Counted from the first letter of the stretch, positions 35,220-43,978 are shown. The stretch is 64,000 nt of DNA from Paenibacillus sp. HWE-109 (GCF_022163125.1 NZ_CP091881.1:1860001-1924000); one strand, 5' to 3'. The notes: generated from the sequence alone by a model not told the origin. Program-made: numbers and translations.

Positions 35220-35290
35220 GATGGTGGGGAGAGCGCGTAGAGTAGCTGCAAGGGAAAGTAGCTGAGTTAATTGGACGGTGCGGCGGCGCG
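35220..35290. repeat. Dispersed ~70-bp intergenic repeat (copy B)
   Basis: Matches 19379-19450 in the same orientation; the shared core is GCAAGGGAAAGTAGCTGA then ATTGGACGGTGCGGC (35248-35284). Confidence 0.6.
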
Positions 35291-35415
35291 TCCATGCTAG
35301 CATTTCTGTTGACCCAAAATCAGCGAATAACATGTGAATAGGGTAAATCCCTTGTCCATCTGGGCAGCATGTGGTTATAATGGGGTCACTAACCACTTAA
35401 AGGAGTCAGCCTGTT

Positions 35416-36747
35416 ATGGATATTGCCAATCGGATCGCCATCGGGATTCTTGGACCGGAAGCGTTGGTGAACAAGGTGCTGCATGTCATCACTTCGTCCT
35501 TTCCTTCCTTTCATCCTGTGGCGCGAATATGTTCGGTGGAGGAAGCGCCAGCCGCTGCGGAAGAACTGTTGACGAAGGTCGAGGTGCTCCTGATTACCGG
35601 CCCTACCCTGTACCGAAGGGTGAAGGAGCAAGTGGTTACCCCGCTGCCCGTGCATGTGATTCCACTAACGGATACCGGTTTATTCAGTGCGCTTTATCGT
35701 CTCAAAAGCGGGCGCTGGCATGACACGAAGCCAGCCGTCTACAGCATTGATTCTTTCACGGCCTCCGCTGTAGGAAGAATCGTCGCCGAAATCGGCGAGG
35801 CGCCAGCCAGCTTTCAGGTTTATGACGGTCAGCCCTATCCGCGAGCAGGCGAGCTTGTGGCGTTTCATACCGCTGCCTATGTGAGTGGCAGCACCCTGGC
35901 TGCTCTAACAACGGAGAGTGAGGTTGCGGATGCACTCACGAAGAAAGGGATTCCGTGCGAATGGATCAAGCCGACGGATCAAAACATTACGGTTGTGTTG
36001 GAACGAGCACTCTTGTCAACGGAGACGAGACGTAGCAAAGAGGCGCAGATTCTAGTCGGTATGCTGAATGTGGACGACTTCGGCAAAAGGCTGCAGTTCA
36101 AAGGATCCGAACACGATATCCAGCGCTTTAAGCTTGATATTCACCGGATGTTGATCGATTATGTGGAATCGCTTGATGGTTATTTGACCCATCTGGGGGC
36201 CGATGAGTACTTATTCTTTACGACACGAGGCATCTTCGAACGAGAAACGGTTGGGTACAAGACGGTGCCATTGGCCAGGGAAATCTGGAAATCGCTCGGA
36301 CTGTCGTTAAGCATGGGTATCGGCTTCGGACGCAGCGCGAATGAAGCGGGCACGCATGCCAGGTTGGCTCTGCGGCGGTGCAAAGAAGCCGGAGGCAATA
36401 CTTGCTTCATTGTTCGTGAAGACAAGACGTTAATTGGCCCCTTGGAAATGGCGGATTCACTAAGCCGCGATTTGTCCGTCACAGATCCTGAGCTTCTCAA
36501 AAAAGCCGAGGATGCGGGAATGACTTCGGCCTATTTAAGCCGACTATTAGCCACTGTCGCGAGGACGAGCAAGTTGGATTATGAAGTGCATGACCTAGCC
36601 ACGATTCTTGGCATAACCGTGCGCAGCACACATCGACTTTTACTGCAATGGATGGATCATGATCTGATCACGATTGCAGGGTCTGTGAAAGTGCCCAAAG
36701 GAAGGCCTAAGCAATTGTTTCGTCTCTCATTTTTGGAAAATATGTAG
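35416..36747 (+). CDS. Transcriptional regulator with GGDEF/GTP-cyclohydrolase-III-like domain and winged helix
   Basis: A 443-residue protein. Residues about 1-200 look like a two-lobed effector-binding region with alternating strands and helices. Residues about 215-345 resemble a degenerate GGDEF or GTP-cyclohydrolase-III fold: ILVGMLNVDDFGKRLQ gives a first metal-type aspartate, HLGADEYLFF sits where GGDEF sits, and SLSMGIGFGRSANEAGTHA matches the following strand-helix. The C-terminus (about 365-443) is a helical DNA-binding part with ILGITVRSTHRLLLQWMDHD and PKGRPKQLFRL. The ATG follows AAAGGAG. It probably senses a metabolite or nucleotide and controls the catabolic genes that follow, whose promoter carries an inverted repeat at 36834-36858. 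Confidence 0.7.
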   Translation: MDIANRIAIGILGPEALVNKVLHVITSSFPSFHPVARICSVEEAPAAAEELLTKVEVLLITGPTLYRRVKEQVVTPLPVHVIPLTDTGLFSALYRLKSGRWHDTKPAVYSIDSFTASAVGRIVAEIGEAPASFQVYDGQPYPRAGELVAFHTAAYVSGSTLAALTTESEVADALTKKGIPCEWIKPTDQNITVVLERALLSTETRRSKEAQILVGMLNVDDFGKRLQFKGSEHDIQRFKLDIHRMLIDYVESLDGYLTHLGADEYLFFTTRGIFERETVGYKTVPLAREIWKSLGLSLSMGIGFGRSANEAGTHARLALRRCKEAGGNTCFIVREDKTLIGPLEMADSLSRDLSVTDPELLKKAEDAGMTSAYLSRLLATVARTSKLDYEVHDLATILGITVRSTHRLLLQWMDHDLITIAGSVKVPKGRPKQLFRLSFLENM

Positions 36748-36833
36748 CCATGGAAAGAAGTTCCTGCACATTCGGATGTTTTCTCGCTGCAAAGCGTTTT
36801 TCATCTGAAATCGTGGGAGCTTCTCCTTTATTT

Positions 36834-36880
36834 AAAGACAATTAATAGATTTGTCTTTTATGTATCGGGCACGGTATACT
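36834..36880 (+). promoter_or_regulatory. Promoter and operator of the catabolic cluster
   Basis: TTGTCT (36851-36856) and TATACT (36875-36880) are 18 bp apart. A perfect inverted repeat, AAAGACAA (36834-36841) and TTGTCTTT (36851-36858) with a 9-bp centre, overlaps the -35 box. The gene just upstream encodes the obvious candidate regulator. Confidence 0.6.
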
Positions 36881-36925
36881 TTTTTCATAATCGCACAATA
36901 TGCAAGGTGAGAGGGGAAAGACAGG

Positions 36926-37942
36926 ATGAGAACATTGGAAGATTTGGATCAAGTAATGGCGGAGCCGTCAGCGGCATTAATAGAGTTTATGCGGGAATTA
37001 GACGGGGATATCATGCTTCTTGGGGTTGGCGGGAAGATGGGACCCAGCCTTGCGAAGCTGGCTATGAATGCTATTGCGGCGGCAGGGGTGAAGAAAGTCG
37101 TCTATGGTGTTTCGCGTTTCTCCGAGACTGGATTAAAAGACGAGCTACAGTCTTACGGCGTGCAAACTATAGCTTGTGATCTGCTCAATGATCAAGCATT
37201 GCAAGAGCTGCCTGACGTAAAAAATGTCATTTACATGGCAGGAACAAAGTTCGGAACGACGGGCAAGGAACATTTTACATGGATTATGAATGCTTATTTA
37301 CCGGGGCGTGTAGCAGAGAAATTCAGCCAATCACGCATTGTCGTGTTCTCTACAGGAAATGTTTATCCTTTTACGCCAGTGACTTATGGAGGCGCGCATG
37401 AATCTATTGCTCCAGCACCAATCGGTGAGTATGGACAGTCCTGTCTGGGCCGTGAGCGGGTATTCGAGCACTATAGTCAAAAGAATGGAACACCGGTGTT
37501 AGTGTACCGTTTGAACTACGCGATCGACCTGCGTTATGGCGTACTGCTTGAAATCGCGAAGTCGATTAAAGAAGGACGTCCGATTAATTTGGCAATGGGA
37601 CACTTTAACTGTATTTGGCAAGGAGATGCCAATGAGATTGCCATTCGTTCGCTGCTTGCGACGCAAAGCCCGGCTAATTTCCTGAATGTCACAGGTCCTG
37701 AGACGGTTTCCGTCAAATATGCTGCTCAGCAATTAGGATTGCGACTTGGTATTGAACCGCAGTTTGTCGGTCAAGAATCCGAAACTGCCTTGCTCAGCAA
37801 TGCTTCCAAAAGCATGCAATTATTCGGTTATCCGCGCGTTTCCCTGCTGCAAATGTTTGATTGGGTCGCAGAATGGCTGCAACATGGCGGCAGCATGATC
37901 AACAAACCGACTCACTTTCAGGAGAGAGAGGGGAAATTCTAA
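36926..37942 (+). CDS. NAD-dependent epimerase/dehydratase-like extended SDR lacking the catalytic lysine
   Basis: A 338-residue Rossmann-fold protein. The dinucleotide loop is MLLGVGGKMGPSLA (G-x-G-G-x-x-G), acidic Asp follows in IACDLLND, and SR-type loop YGVSRFSE replaces the usual ribose site. The active-site serine/threonine lies in VFSTGNVYPF. The tyrosine motif reads EYGQSCLGRE: the lysine of Y-x-x-x-K is a cysteine. So either the reaction does not need that lysine, or another residue replaces it. It is the first gene behind the operator promoter and is followed two bases later by the aldolase-family gene. Confidence 0.85.
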   Translation: MRTLEDLDQVMAEPSAALIEFMRELDGDIMLLGVGGKMGPSLAKLAMNAIAAAGVKKVVYGVSRFSETGLKDELQSYGVQTIACDLLNDQALQELPDVKNVIYMAGTKFGTTGKEHFTWIMNAYLPGRVAEKFSQSRIVVFSTGNVYPFTPVTYGGAHESIAPAPIGEYGQSCLGRERVFEHYSQKNGTPVLVYRLNYAIDLRYGVLLEIAKSIKEGRPINLAMGHFNCIWQGDANEIAIRSLLATQSPANFLNVTGPETVSVKYAAQQLGLRLGIEPQFVGQESETALLSNASKSMQLFGYPRVSLLQMFDWVAEWLQHGGSMINKPTHFQEREGKF

Positions 37943-37944
37943 AC

Positions 37945-39012
37945 ATGGCGACACGGCGGGAATTATCTACTTTACAGAAAATTGCGCTGCATGACGGGCT
38001 GGTCATCCCGGCACATCCGCTTGCGCTGAATGCGGATCGACAGTTGGATGAACAAAGTCAACGGGCATTATCCCGATATTATATGGCAAGCGGAGCGGGC
38101 GGCATCGCGGTTGGTGTGCACTCGACGCAATTTGAAATTCGTGACCCTAAGTTTAATTTGTTTGAAAAAGTGCTGCGGATGGCTTCAGAGGAAGTGGATC
38201 GCGCGCAATTGGATCGGCCATTCCTTAAGGTAGCCGGCATCTGTGGTCCAACGGAGCAGGCGCTGCACGAGACCGATATCGCCAAAGGGCTTGGGTACGA
38301 CACAGGACTTCTGTCCATGGGTGGACTGAGCGATTGGAGCGAGGCGCAAATTCTGGAGCGGACCGCACGAATAGCGGAACAAATTCCGGTTATCGGCTTT
38401 TATTTGCAACCCTCTGTTGGAGGGAAAGTATTCAGTTTCGATTTTTGGAAAGAGTTCGCGAACATCCCTGGCATTGTCGCCATCAAAATGGCCCCGTTCA
38501 ACCGCTATCAAACAATCGATGTTGCTCGCGCCGTTTGTTACTCTGATCGTCGTGATGAGATCGCCTTGTACACCGGCAATGATGATAATATCGTCAATGA
38601 TTTGTTGACGGTCTATCGTTTTCAGGTTGAGGGTCAAAGCGTGGAAAAGCGCATCGTTGGTGGGCTGCTCGGTCATTGGGCTGTTTGGACGCATAAAGCA
38701 GTTGAGCTTCTGGCTGAAGTGAAGAAAGCAAGATTACATGATCAAATCGCCTTGGATTGGTTGACACGCAACGTGGAAGTTACCGATTCGAATGCAGCGT
38801 TCTTCGATCCTGCTCATGCATTTGCTGGCTGTATCCCTGGCATTCATGAAGTTTTGCGCCGCCAGGGGCTAATCAAAGGAACATGGTGTTTGAATCCGCA
38901 TGAACAATTGTCACCTGGACAATCGGAAGAAATCGATCGGATGTATCGCGATTATCCGCAATTGAATGATGATGCATTTGTGAAAAAGCATTTGGCCGAA
39001 TGGTTGTCATAA
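37945..39012 (+). CDS. DHDPS/N-acetylneuraminate lyase family aldolase, divergent
   Basis: A 355-residue TIM-barrel protein of the class I aldolase group that includes dihydrodipicolinate synthase. The Schiff-base lysine is in GIVAIKMAPFNRYQT and the proton-relay tyrosine in VIGFYLQPSVGG. The usual G-T-T-G-E motif for the keto-acid carboxylate is replaced by GVHSTQ, so the substrate should differ from pyruvate-type donors. It is about 60 residues longer than DHDPS, with an added C-terminal part containing HAFAGCIPGIHEVLRRQ. The ATG lies two bases after the SDR stop. Function in the cluster is unknown; retro-aldol cleavage of a hydroxy-keto acid is a reasonable guess. Confidence 0.85.
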   Translation: MATRRELSTLQKIALHDGLVIPAHPLALNADRQLDEQSQRALSRYYMASGAGGIAVGVHSTQFEIRDPKFNLFEKVLRMASEEVDRAQLDRPFLKVAGICGPTEQALHETDIAKGLGYDTGLLSMGGLSDWSEAQILERTARIAEQIPVIGFYLQPSVGGKVFSFDFWKEFANIPGIVAIKMAPFNRYQTIDVARAVCYSDRRDEIALYTGNDDNIVNDLLTVYRFQVEGQSVEKRIVGGLLGHWAVWTHKAVELLAEVKKARLHDQIALDWLTRNVEVTDSNAAFFDPAHAFAGCIPGIHEVLRRQGLIKGTWCLNPHEQLSPGQSEEIDRMYRDYPQLNDDAFVKKHLAEWLS

Positions 39013-39067
39013 ACGAAGATTTCGATAGGCTGGCGAAGCGGCAGGTTCATTTAAAGGAGGGGATTGC

Positions 39068-39736
39068 ATGCGGTTTAAGGACGTGTTTTCGATCATTGGA
39101 CCTGACATGATAGGACCCTCCAGTTCACATACAGCCGGCGCAGTAAGGATCGGGCTAGCTGCGCGTCAGTTGTTCGGCAGGCAGCCTGAGCGCGCTGAAC
39201 TTTATCTCTACGGATCATTCGCGGAGACGTACCGCGGTCATGGCACGGATGTGGCACTTGCCGCAGGTTTGCTGGGTTGGGGCACGGATAACGAGCGGAT
39301 TCCGGAGGCGTTGGAAGCTGCGAAGGAGCAGGGGATGGAGCTGCTGCTTATTCCCTCACAAGGTATCGTCGGTCATCCAAACACAGTGCGCATATGCCTG
39401 AAAGCAGAGGGCTTTTCTGACTTAACTGTATTAGGTACTTCTATTGGAGGCGGAAATATTGAAATTGTCGGTATCGATGATTTCGATGTCCGTTTCTCAG
39501 CTAGTTTCCCGACGATGGTCATTACACATACCGACCAGATTGGCATGCTGGCTGAGATTACCGGTTGTTTTCGGCAAAGTGGCGTGAATATTGGTTCTAT
39601 GGATGTTGACCGTCGCAGCCGCTGTGGTGAAGTTCTAACCGTAATTGAGGCAGACAGTGAATTTCCAGATGAACTGGTGCGTGCCGTTTCTGCAATAGAT
39701 GCTGTGCGTTCACTGCGTTTGCTTGTTCTTTCCTAA
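39068..39736 (+). CDS. sdaAB: L-serine dehydratase, beta subunit
   Basis: A 222-residue beta subunit of the iron-sulfur, PLP-independent serine dehydratase. It begins FKDVFSIIGPDMIGPSSSHT, the family signature, and ends in an ACT domain (about residues 148-222; VITHTDQIGMLAEITGCF). ACT domains bind amino acids, here probably serine itself. The ATG follows AAAGGAGGGGATTGC. The alpha subunit gene follows 45 bp later. Confidence 0.93.
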   Translation: MRFKDVFSIIGPDMIGPSSSHTAGAVRIGLAARQLFGRQPERAELYLYGSFAETYRGHGTDVALAAGLLGWGTDNERIPEALEAAKEQGMELLLIPSQGIVGHPNTVRICLKAEGFSDLTVLGTSIGGGNIEIVGIDDFDVRFSASFPTMVITHTDQIGMLAEITGCFRQSGVNIGSMDVDRRSRCGEVLTVIEADSEFPDELVRAVSAIDAVRSLRLLVLS

Positions 39737-39781
39737 TTATGGTCATTATTAAAATGGGATCTTCAAGCCCCGGGAGGTTAT

Positions 39782-40699
39782 ATGAGATTTTCTCATTTAC
39801 ATGAGCTTGCGGCGCTTTGTGTTCAGGAGGAAAAGCCGATTCATCAGCTTATGCTGGAGGAGCAAGCGCAGGAATCAGGACGTTCCTTGCAGCAGGAAAG
39901 CGATAAAATGCACAGCTATTATCTGGTGATGAAAGATGCTGTAAACCGTGGGTTGACGAGGGATACGTTGTCGCGCAGCGGTCTAACAGGTAATGATGCC
40001 AAACGGGTCATGGCCTTGATTGAGGCGCAAACTTTCCTCCTGGGTCCTGTTGCTGGCAAAGCGCTAGCTTACGCGTTATCAGTTTCGGAAGTAAATGCCA
40101 GCATGGGGCGTATAATTGCGACGCCAACGGCAGGATCTTGCGGCGTGATCCCCGGTGTTTTTTTGAGTGTGCAGGAACACTTCGGCTGGAGCGATGAGCT
40201 GATGACGAAAGGCTTGTTCACCGCTGGTGCGCTCGGCTATGTGATTGCGAACCGTTCGTTCGTTTCGGGGGCAGAGGGCGGCTGCCAAGCCGAGATTGGC
40301 TCTGCGGTCGCGATGGCTGCCGGTGCTCTGACGGAGCTGCGGGGTGGATCACCTGATCAAGCTGTTCACGCGGTAGGATTGGCCCTGAAGAATTCACTGG
40401 GTCTGATCTGTGACCCTGTTGGAGGACTTGTTGAAATTCCTTGCATTGTACGGAATGGGTTTGGCGCTGTTTCGGCAATCACGGCATCAGAGATGGCGAT
40501 CGCGGGTGTTCGCAGCGCAATTCCATCCGATGAAGTCATCGGTGCGATGCTTGAAGTCGGCGCTACCATGCCGGACAAATATCGTGAAACCGCGAAGGGG
40601 GGCTTGGCGGCCACTCCGACAGGAACACGTATCATGAAGGAACTGTTTGGCCAAGGCAAACCGCATGAGAAGTCAGAAGATGGGGGTGAGCAGCTATGA
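39782..40699 (+). CDS. sdaAA: L-serine dehydratase, alpha subunit
   Basis: A 305-residue catalytic subunit that binds the [4Fe-4S] cluster. Three conserved cysteines are visible: TAGSCGVIPGVF, GAEGGCQAEIGSA and CDPVGGLVEIPC. It converts L-serine to pyruvate and ammonia, or acts on a related beta-hydroxy amino acid. Its last four bases overlap the start of the M20 gene (ATGA). In this cluster it sits between an aldolase and an amidohydrolase, so serine or a serine-like product is probably formed from a larger compound (inference). Confidence 0.93.
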   Translation: MRFSHLHELAALCVQEEKPIHQLMLEEQAQESGRSLQQESDKMHSYYLVMKDAVNRGLTRDTLSRSGLTGNDAKRVMALIEAQTFLLGPVAGKALAYALSVSEVNASMGRIIATPTAGSCGVIPGVFLSVQEHFGWSDELMTKGLFTAGALGYVIANRSFVSGAEGGCQAEIGSAVAMAAGALTELRGGSPDQAVHAVGLALKNSLGLICDPVGGLVEIPCIVRNGFGAVSAITASEMAIAGVRSAIPSDEVIGAMLEVGATMPDKYRETAKGGLAATPTGTRIMKELFGQGKPHEKSEDGGEQL

Positions 40700-41904
40700 A
40701 GGCTAGCGATTTGCAGGATGAGTTGACTTCTTTGCTGCATGAAGCGCAAGCGAATCAAGCTGCCATTGTGGCGTTCCGCCGCAACTTGCACGAAGAGCCT
40801 GAACTGAGTTTGGAGGAAGGCGAGACAGCAGCCAAAGTCGCCGATGGTCTTCGCTTGCTGGGGCTCGAGCCCACAGTTGGTGTTGGCGGCCATGGTCTTG
40901 CAGCCGATATTCGATTCAGCGAAGACGGGCCAACTATCGCCCTGCGGGCAGATATGGATGCTCTTCCTATTCAGGAAGAGACGGATTTGCCTTTTGCCTC
41001 CAAGAAGCTTGGGCGGATGCATGCCTGTGGACATGATGGTCATACCGCTATGTTACTGGGCGCAGCTAAGCTGCTTGTCAATTGCCGCGTTCCTCTTCGC
41101 GGACGGATTCGCTTGCTGTTCCAAGCAGCGGAGGAGATTAATGCCGGTGCGAAGGCCATGATCGATGATGGCGCGCTCGCTGGCGTTGATGAAATTTATG
41201 GACTACACAATTTGCCAACGCTAGCTCATGGGAAGACGGCAACTCGGCAAGGTGCTTTAATGGGCTCAGTCGACAGGATTGAGATCGAACTGACCGGTAA
41301 GGGCGGCCATGGTGCTATTCCCGATCAAAGCATTGATCCCATCGTAGCTGCTTCGGCTATCGTGATGGGTCTGCAAACGGCAGTCAGCCGAGAGATCTCG
41401 CCATTCGAGCCGGCGGTCGTTACAATTGGCAGCTTTCAAGCGGGCGAAGCGAATAATGTTATTCCCCATCGGGCTGCATTGACGGGGACAGTTCGAACAT
41501 TCGCCAAGACAACGCAGCTCGGCATGGGGGATCGGCTAACGCGCATAATCCGTTCGATTGCTGAGGCTTACCGCTGTGAAGCCAAGGTTCGCTATATAGA
41601 GCAAACACCAGTACTCATTAATCATGATGATGCTCTGCAGCATGTAGAGAGCGTCATTGACCAAATGCTTTTGCCTGAAAATAGGGTGGAAGCAAAGCCG
41701 ACCATGGCTGGCGAGGACTTCTCGCTCTATTTGGAGCGCATCCCTGGTTGTTTCTTTTGGCTTGGATCCGGTCCTGTGGAAGATGCCGAGCATGCCTATG
41801 GACTTCATCATCCTAAGTTCACACTCCATGAGGAGTGCTTGCCAACTGGAGCCGCTTTGTTAGCCGGGATCGCCATTAGCAGACTGGCAGACTTGAAGAT
41901 ATAA
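40696..41904 (+). CDS. M20-family amidohydrolase (hippurate hydrolase/aminoacylase type)
   Basis: A 402-residue metallohydrolase of the M20D group. Metal ligands are in MHACGHDGH, the catalytic acid in FQAAEEINAG, a histidine in YGLHNLP, and the last ligand in YGLHHPKF. A dimerisation lid domain lies in the middle (KGGHGAIPDQSIDP). It hydrolyses N-acyl amino acids or related amides. Overlap with sdaAA couples the two, consistent with release of an amino acid that the dehydratase then degrades. Confidence 0.93.
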   Translation: MKASDLQDELTSLLHEAQANQAAIVAFRRNLHEEPELSLEEGETAAKVADGLRLLGLEPTVGVGGHGLAADIRFSEDGPTIALRADMDALPIQEETDLPFASKKLGRMHACGHDGHTAMLLGAAKLLVNCRVPLRGRIRLLFQAAEEINAGAKAMIDDGALAGVDEIYGLHNLPTLAHGKTATRQGALMGSVDRIEIELTGKGGHGAIPDQSIDPIVAASAIVMGLQTAVSREISPFEPAVVTIGSFQAGEANNVIPHRAALTGTVRTFAKTTQLGMGDRLTRIIRSIAEAYRCEAKVRYIEQTPVLINHDDALQHVESVIDQMLLPENRVEAKPTMAGEDFSLYLERIPGCFFWLGSGPVEDAEHAYGLHHPKFTLHEECLPTGAALLAGIAISRLADLKI

Positions 41905-41906
41905 AG

Positions 41907-41935
41907 AAAAGACTCCGCTTCGTGGAGTCTTTTTT
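41907..41935 (+). terminator. Terminator of the catabolic cluster
   Basis: AAAGACTCC pairs with GGAGTCTTT around GCTTCGT, followed by TTTT, three bases after the M20 stop codon. Confidence 0.85.
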
Positions 41936-41973
41936 ACGTTGTGCGGAGATAGTAAACCCAGCTGCCTCGCTTG

Positions 41974-42160
41974 GAGGGAACTCCAGTCCTTTATTTTGCT
42001 GTTTCAAGGCAAATTCAGCGTTTTTCGTAGAAAAAAGACCCTGTAGTTCCGCTAATACCTCAGCATCCCTGCTATTTACCTATATAGCGTCCTCTAGTTC
42101 CCTTAACAGGTTTTGTCGCTACGAAGAGGCTGATCTCTCAGGGCGGCGAAGCCGTTTTTC
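41974..42160. repeat. Palindromic intergenic repeat cluster, GGAACTAnnnnnCGCTAT family (copy 3)
   Basis: A direct unit AGGGAACTCCAGTCCTTTAT (41974 on) is followed by inverted units AAGACCCTGTAGTTCC (42035 on) and TATAGCGTCCTCTAGTTCC (42082 on). The 46 bp at 42011-42056 nearly repeat 19677-19722, and both clusters end with a similar GGCG-CGAA-CCG string. It fills most of the 334-bp gap between two convergent genes. Confidence 0.7.
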
Positions 42161-42188
42161 TTTAACGTTTCGATTCCCCTCAAGTGAC

Positions 42189-42226
42189 ATAAAAAAGTGG
42201 TTGTGCAGTAAGTTGCACAACCACTT
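42189..42226 (-). terminator. Terminator after the chemoreceptor gene
   Basis: AAAGTGGTTGTGCA pairs perfectly with TGCACAACCACTTT around GTAAGT. On the minus strand the stem is followed by a run of T (CTTTTTTATG). Confidence 0.85.
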
Positions 42227-42238
42227 TGGTTGAATCAA

Positions 42239-43978
42239 TTAAGCCGTTCGGAAGCGAGCCAAGATTTGCTGAAGTTCCTCTGCCATCTCGGATAAAGATT
42301 GTGCTGCCACATTCACTTCACCCGTTGTTTCCAACTGGTTGATTGTAGAATGCGAGACGTTTTGAGAGGAAGTTGCGGTTTGTTTGGCGATTGACGCAAC
42401 TTGCTGCACCGATGCTGTGATTTCCTGGGCGCCTGCAGACATTTGTTCAGAAGTTGCTGCCATCTCTTGAATTTGCGATGCAACCTGGGAGGTTGACTGC
42501 AAGATTTCCCCGAAATTTTGCTCTGTTTTCTGAACGAGTAGGATGCCCGTTTGCACTTCATCTTTCACATGGCCAAGGGCATCGCCTGATTCGTGAACAG
42601 TGGATTGAATTTCGCCTAACAGCTTAGATATTTCACTCGAGAATGAACTTGATTGCTCTGCCAGTTTACGCACTTCTGAAGCTACAACCGCAAACCCGCG
42701 TCCTTGTTCACCGGCCCTTGCAGCCTCAATAGCTGCGTTGAGGGCAAGCAGATTTGTTTGTTGGGTAATGTCCTGAATAGATTGCAGGATATGGCCGATC
42801 TCTTGGGATTTGATTTCCAGCAAAGCCATGACCTGATCCGTTTGATGTACGGAATTATGGATGGATTCCATCTGTTGAACGGTGTTTTGCACATAGGATT
42901 CCCCAGCTTCTGCTTGCTGTTTGGTCCATTCGACAGATTCAGCGATGGAAGAAGCGCTTTCTGCCATTCGATAAATACCTGCACCGACTTCCTCCATAGA
43001 ACGAGAAGTTTCCTCCATGGTTAGCGTCTGTTGATCTGCTCCGCTGGCAACTTCTTGTACTGTCAATGTAATTTGCTCGGACACTTGCTGCATCTCATTG
43101 GAACTGACTCTCAATTGATCGGCGGAAGAAGCAACACTTTGTGCATGGCCATTGACCGTTTGGATCATCGTTCGCATATGATCAGACATTTGAGCAAAAG
43201 AGGTACTGAGTCCTCCAATCTCATCTTGTCGAGTCAGTGCAACATATTGGCTGGAGAGGTCTCCGTCGGAAATCCGTTTAGCAGCTTTACTTAAGGTAAT
43301 GATGGGCTGAGATACATGGCGAGCGATCAGGAAGGAAATAACCAAACCTAGAATGATGGCAATCGCACTTAAAGTAATAATCCAACCTAGTCCTGCTTTG
43401 TAGGTAGAATCGAGATCGGTTGCCCAACCATCTGATTGTTCCTGAATTCTTTTGGTAAACAATTCGATTAGAATGCTGCAGCTGCCAAGATTGGAATCCG
43501 ATTGCTGAATAAGTCTCAAGCCTTCTTCTCCGTGTTTCTGAGCACCTGCCAACGTGGAAGGAAATTGATTGGCGTATTGTGTCCATTGTTCTTGGAACAC
43601 TTTGATTAATTTATTATCATCATCTACATGAGGGATAGTTTCAAGAAGTTTGACTTTCTTCTGAATTTCCTCAAACAATGTTTTTGCTCGATCTGATGGT
43701 GAGGAAACGCTATCCTCCGTTGAACTGCCTGTTGCATAATTGCCTTGGGATTTATCTTGCATGTTCAATTGAATGCGCAGCATAAGGTCATCGAGGTTCT
43801 TGAGATCATGATTCAGGTTTCCTAGCATGATGACATTAGGCAACCCGGTTTGTGTTGTTTGTCGTCCTGTCTCGCCCATTGATTTCATCTGCATGATGGA
43901 CGTCACACTTATTGCCGAAAGTAGCAGTAGAACGATCACAAAGCTAAAAAGCAGTTTCTTGAAAAGCGTAAGTTTCAT
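42239..43978 (-). CDS. Methyl-accepting chemotaxis protein
   Basis: A 579-residue transmembrane receptor. Helix 1 is LLFSFVIVLLLLSAISV (about 9-25), the periplasm-facing part is a four-helix-bundle-like sensor of about 170 residues, and helix 2 is WIITLSAIAIILGLVISFLI. HAMP and the long signalling coiled coil follow, with the hairpin tip IQDITQQTNLLALNAAIEAA then RAGEQGRGFAVVASEVRKL. I chose the ATG at 43976-43978 with GGAGG nine bases upstream over an earlier ATG. The attractant is unknown; neighbours suggest a link to plant or animal polysaccharide use, but only by position. Confidence 0.93.
   Translation of the reverse strand: MKLTLFKKLLFSFVIVLLLLSAISVTSIMQMKSMGETGRQTTQTGLPNVIMLGNLNHDLKNLDDLMLRIQLNMQDKSQGNYATGSSTEDSVSSPSDRAKTLFEEIQKKVKLLETIPHVDDDNKLIKVFQEQWTQYANQFPSTLAGAQKHGEEGLRLIQQSDSNLGSCSILIELFTKRIQEQSDGWATDLDSTYKAGLGWIITLSAIAIILGLVISFLIARHVSQPIITLSKAAKRISDGDLSSQYVALTRQDEIGGLSTSFAQMSDHMRTMIQTVNGHAQSVASSADQLRVSSNEMQQVSEQITLTVQEVASGADQQTLTMEETSRSMEEVGAGIYRMAESASSIAESVEWTKQQAEAGESYVQNTVQQMESIHNSVHQTDQVMALLEIKSQEIGHILQSIQDITQQTNLLALNAAIEAARAGEQGRGFAVVASEVRKLAEQSSSFSSEISKLLGEIQSTVHESGDALGHVKDEVQTGILLVQKTEQNFGEILQSTSQVASQIQEMAATSEQMSAGAQEITASVQQVASIAKQTATSSQNVSHSTINQLETTGEVNVAAQSLSEMAEELQQILARFRTA

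Noticed and set aside
36788..36804. cre site upstream of the catabolic cluster
   Set aside because: TGCAAAGCGTTTTTCA looks like one but the CG centre is not flanked by the required TGWAAN and NTNWCA.
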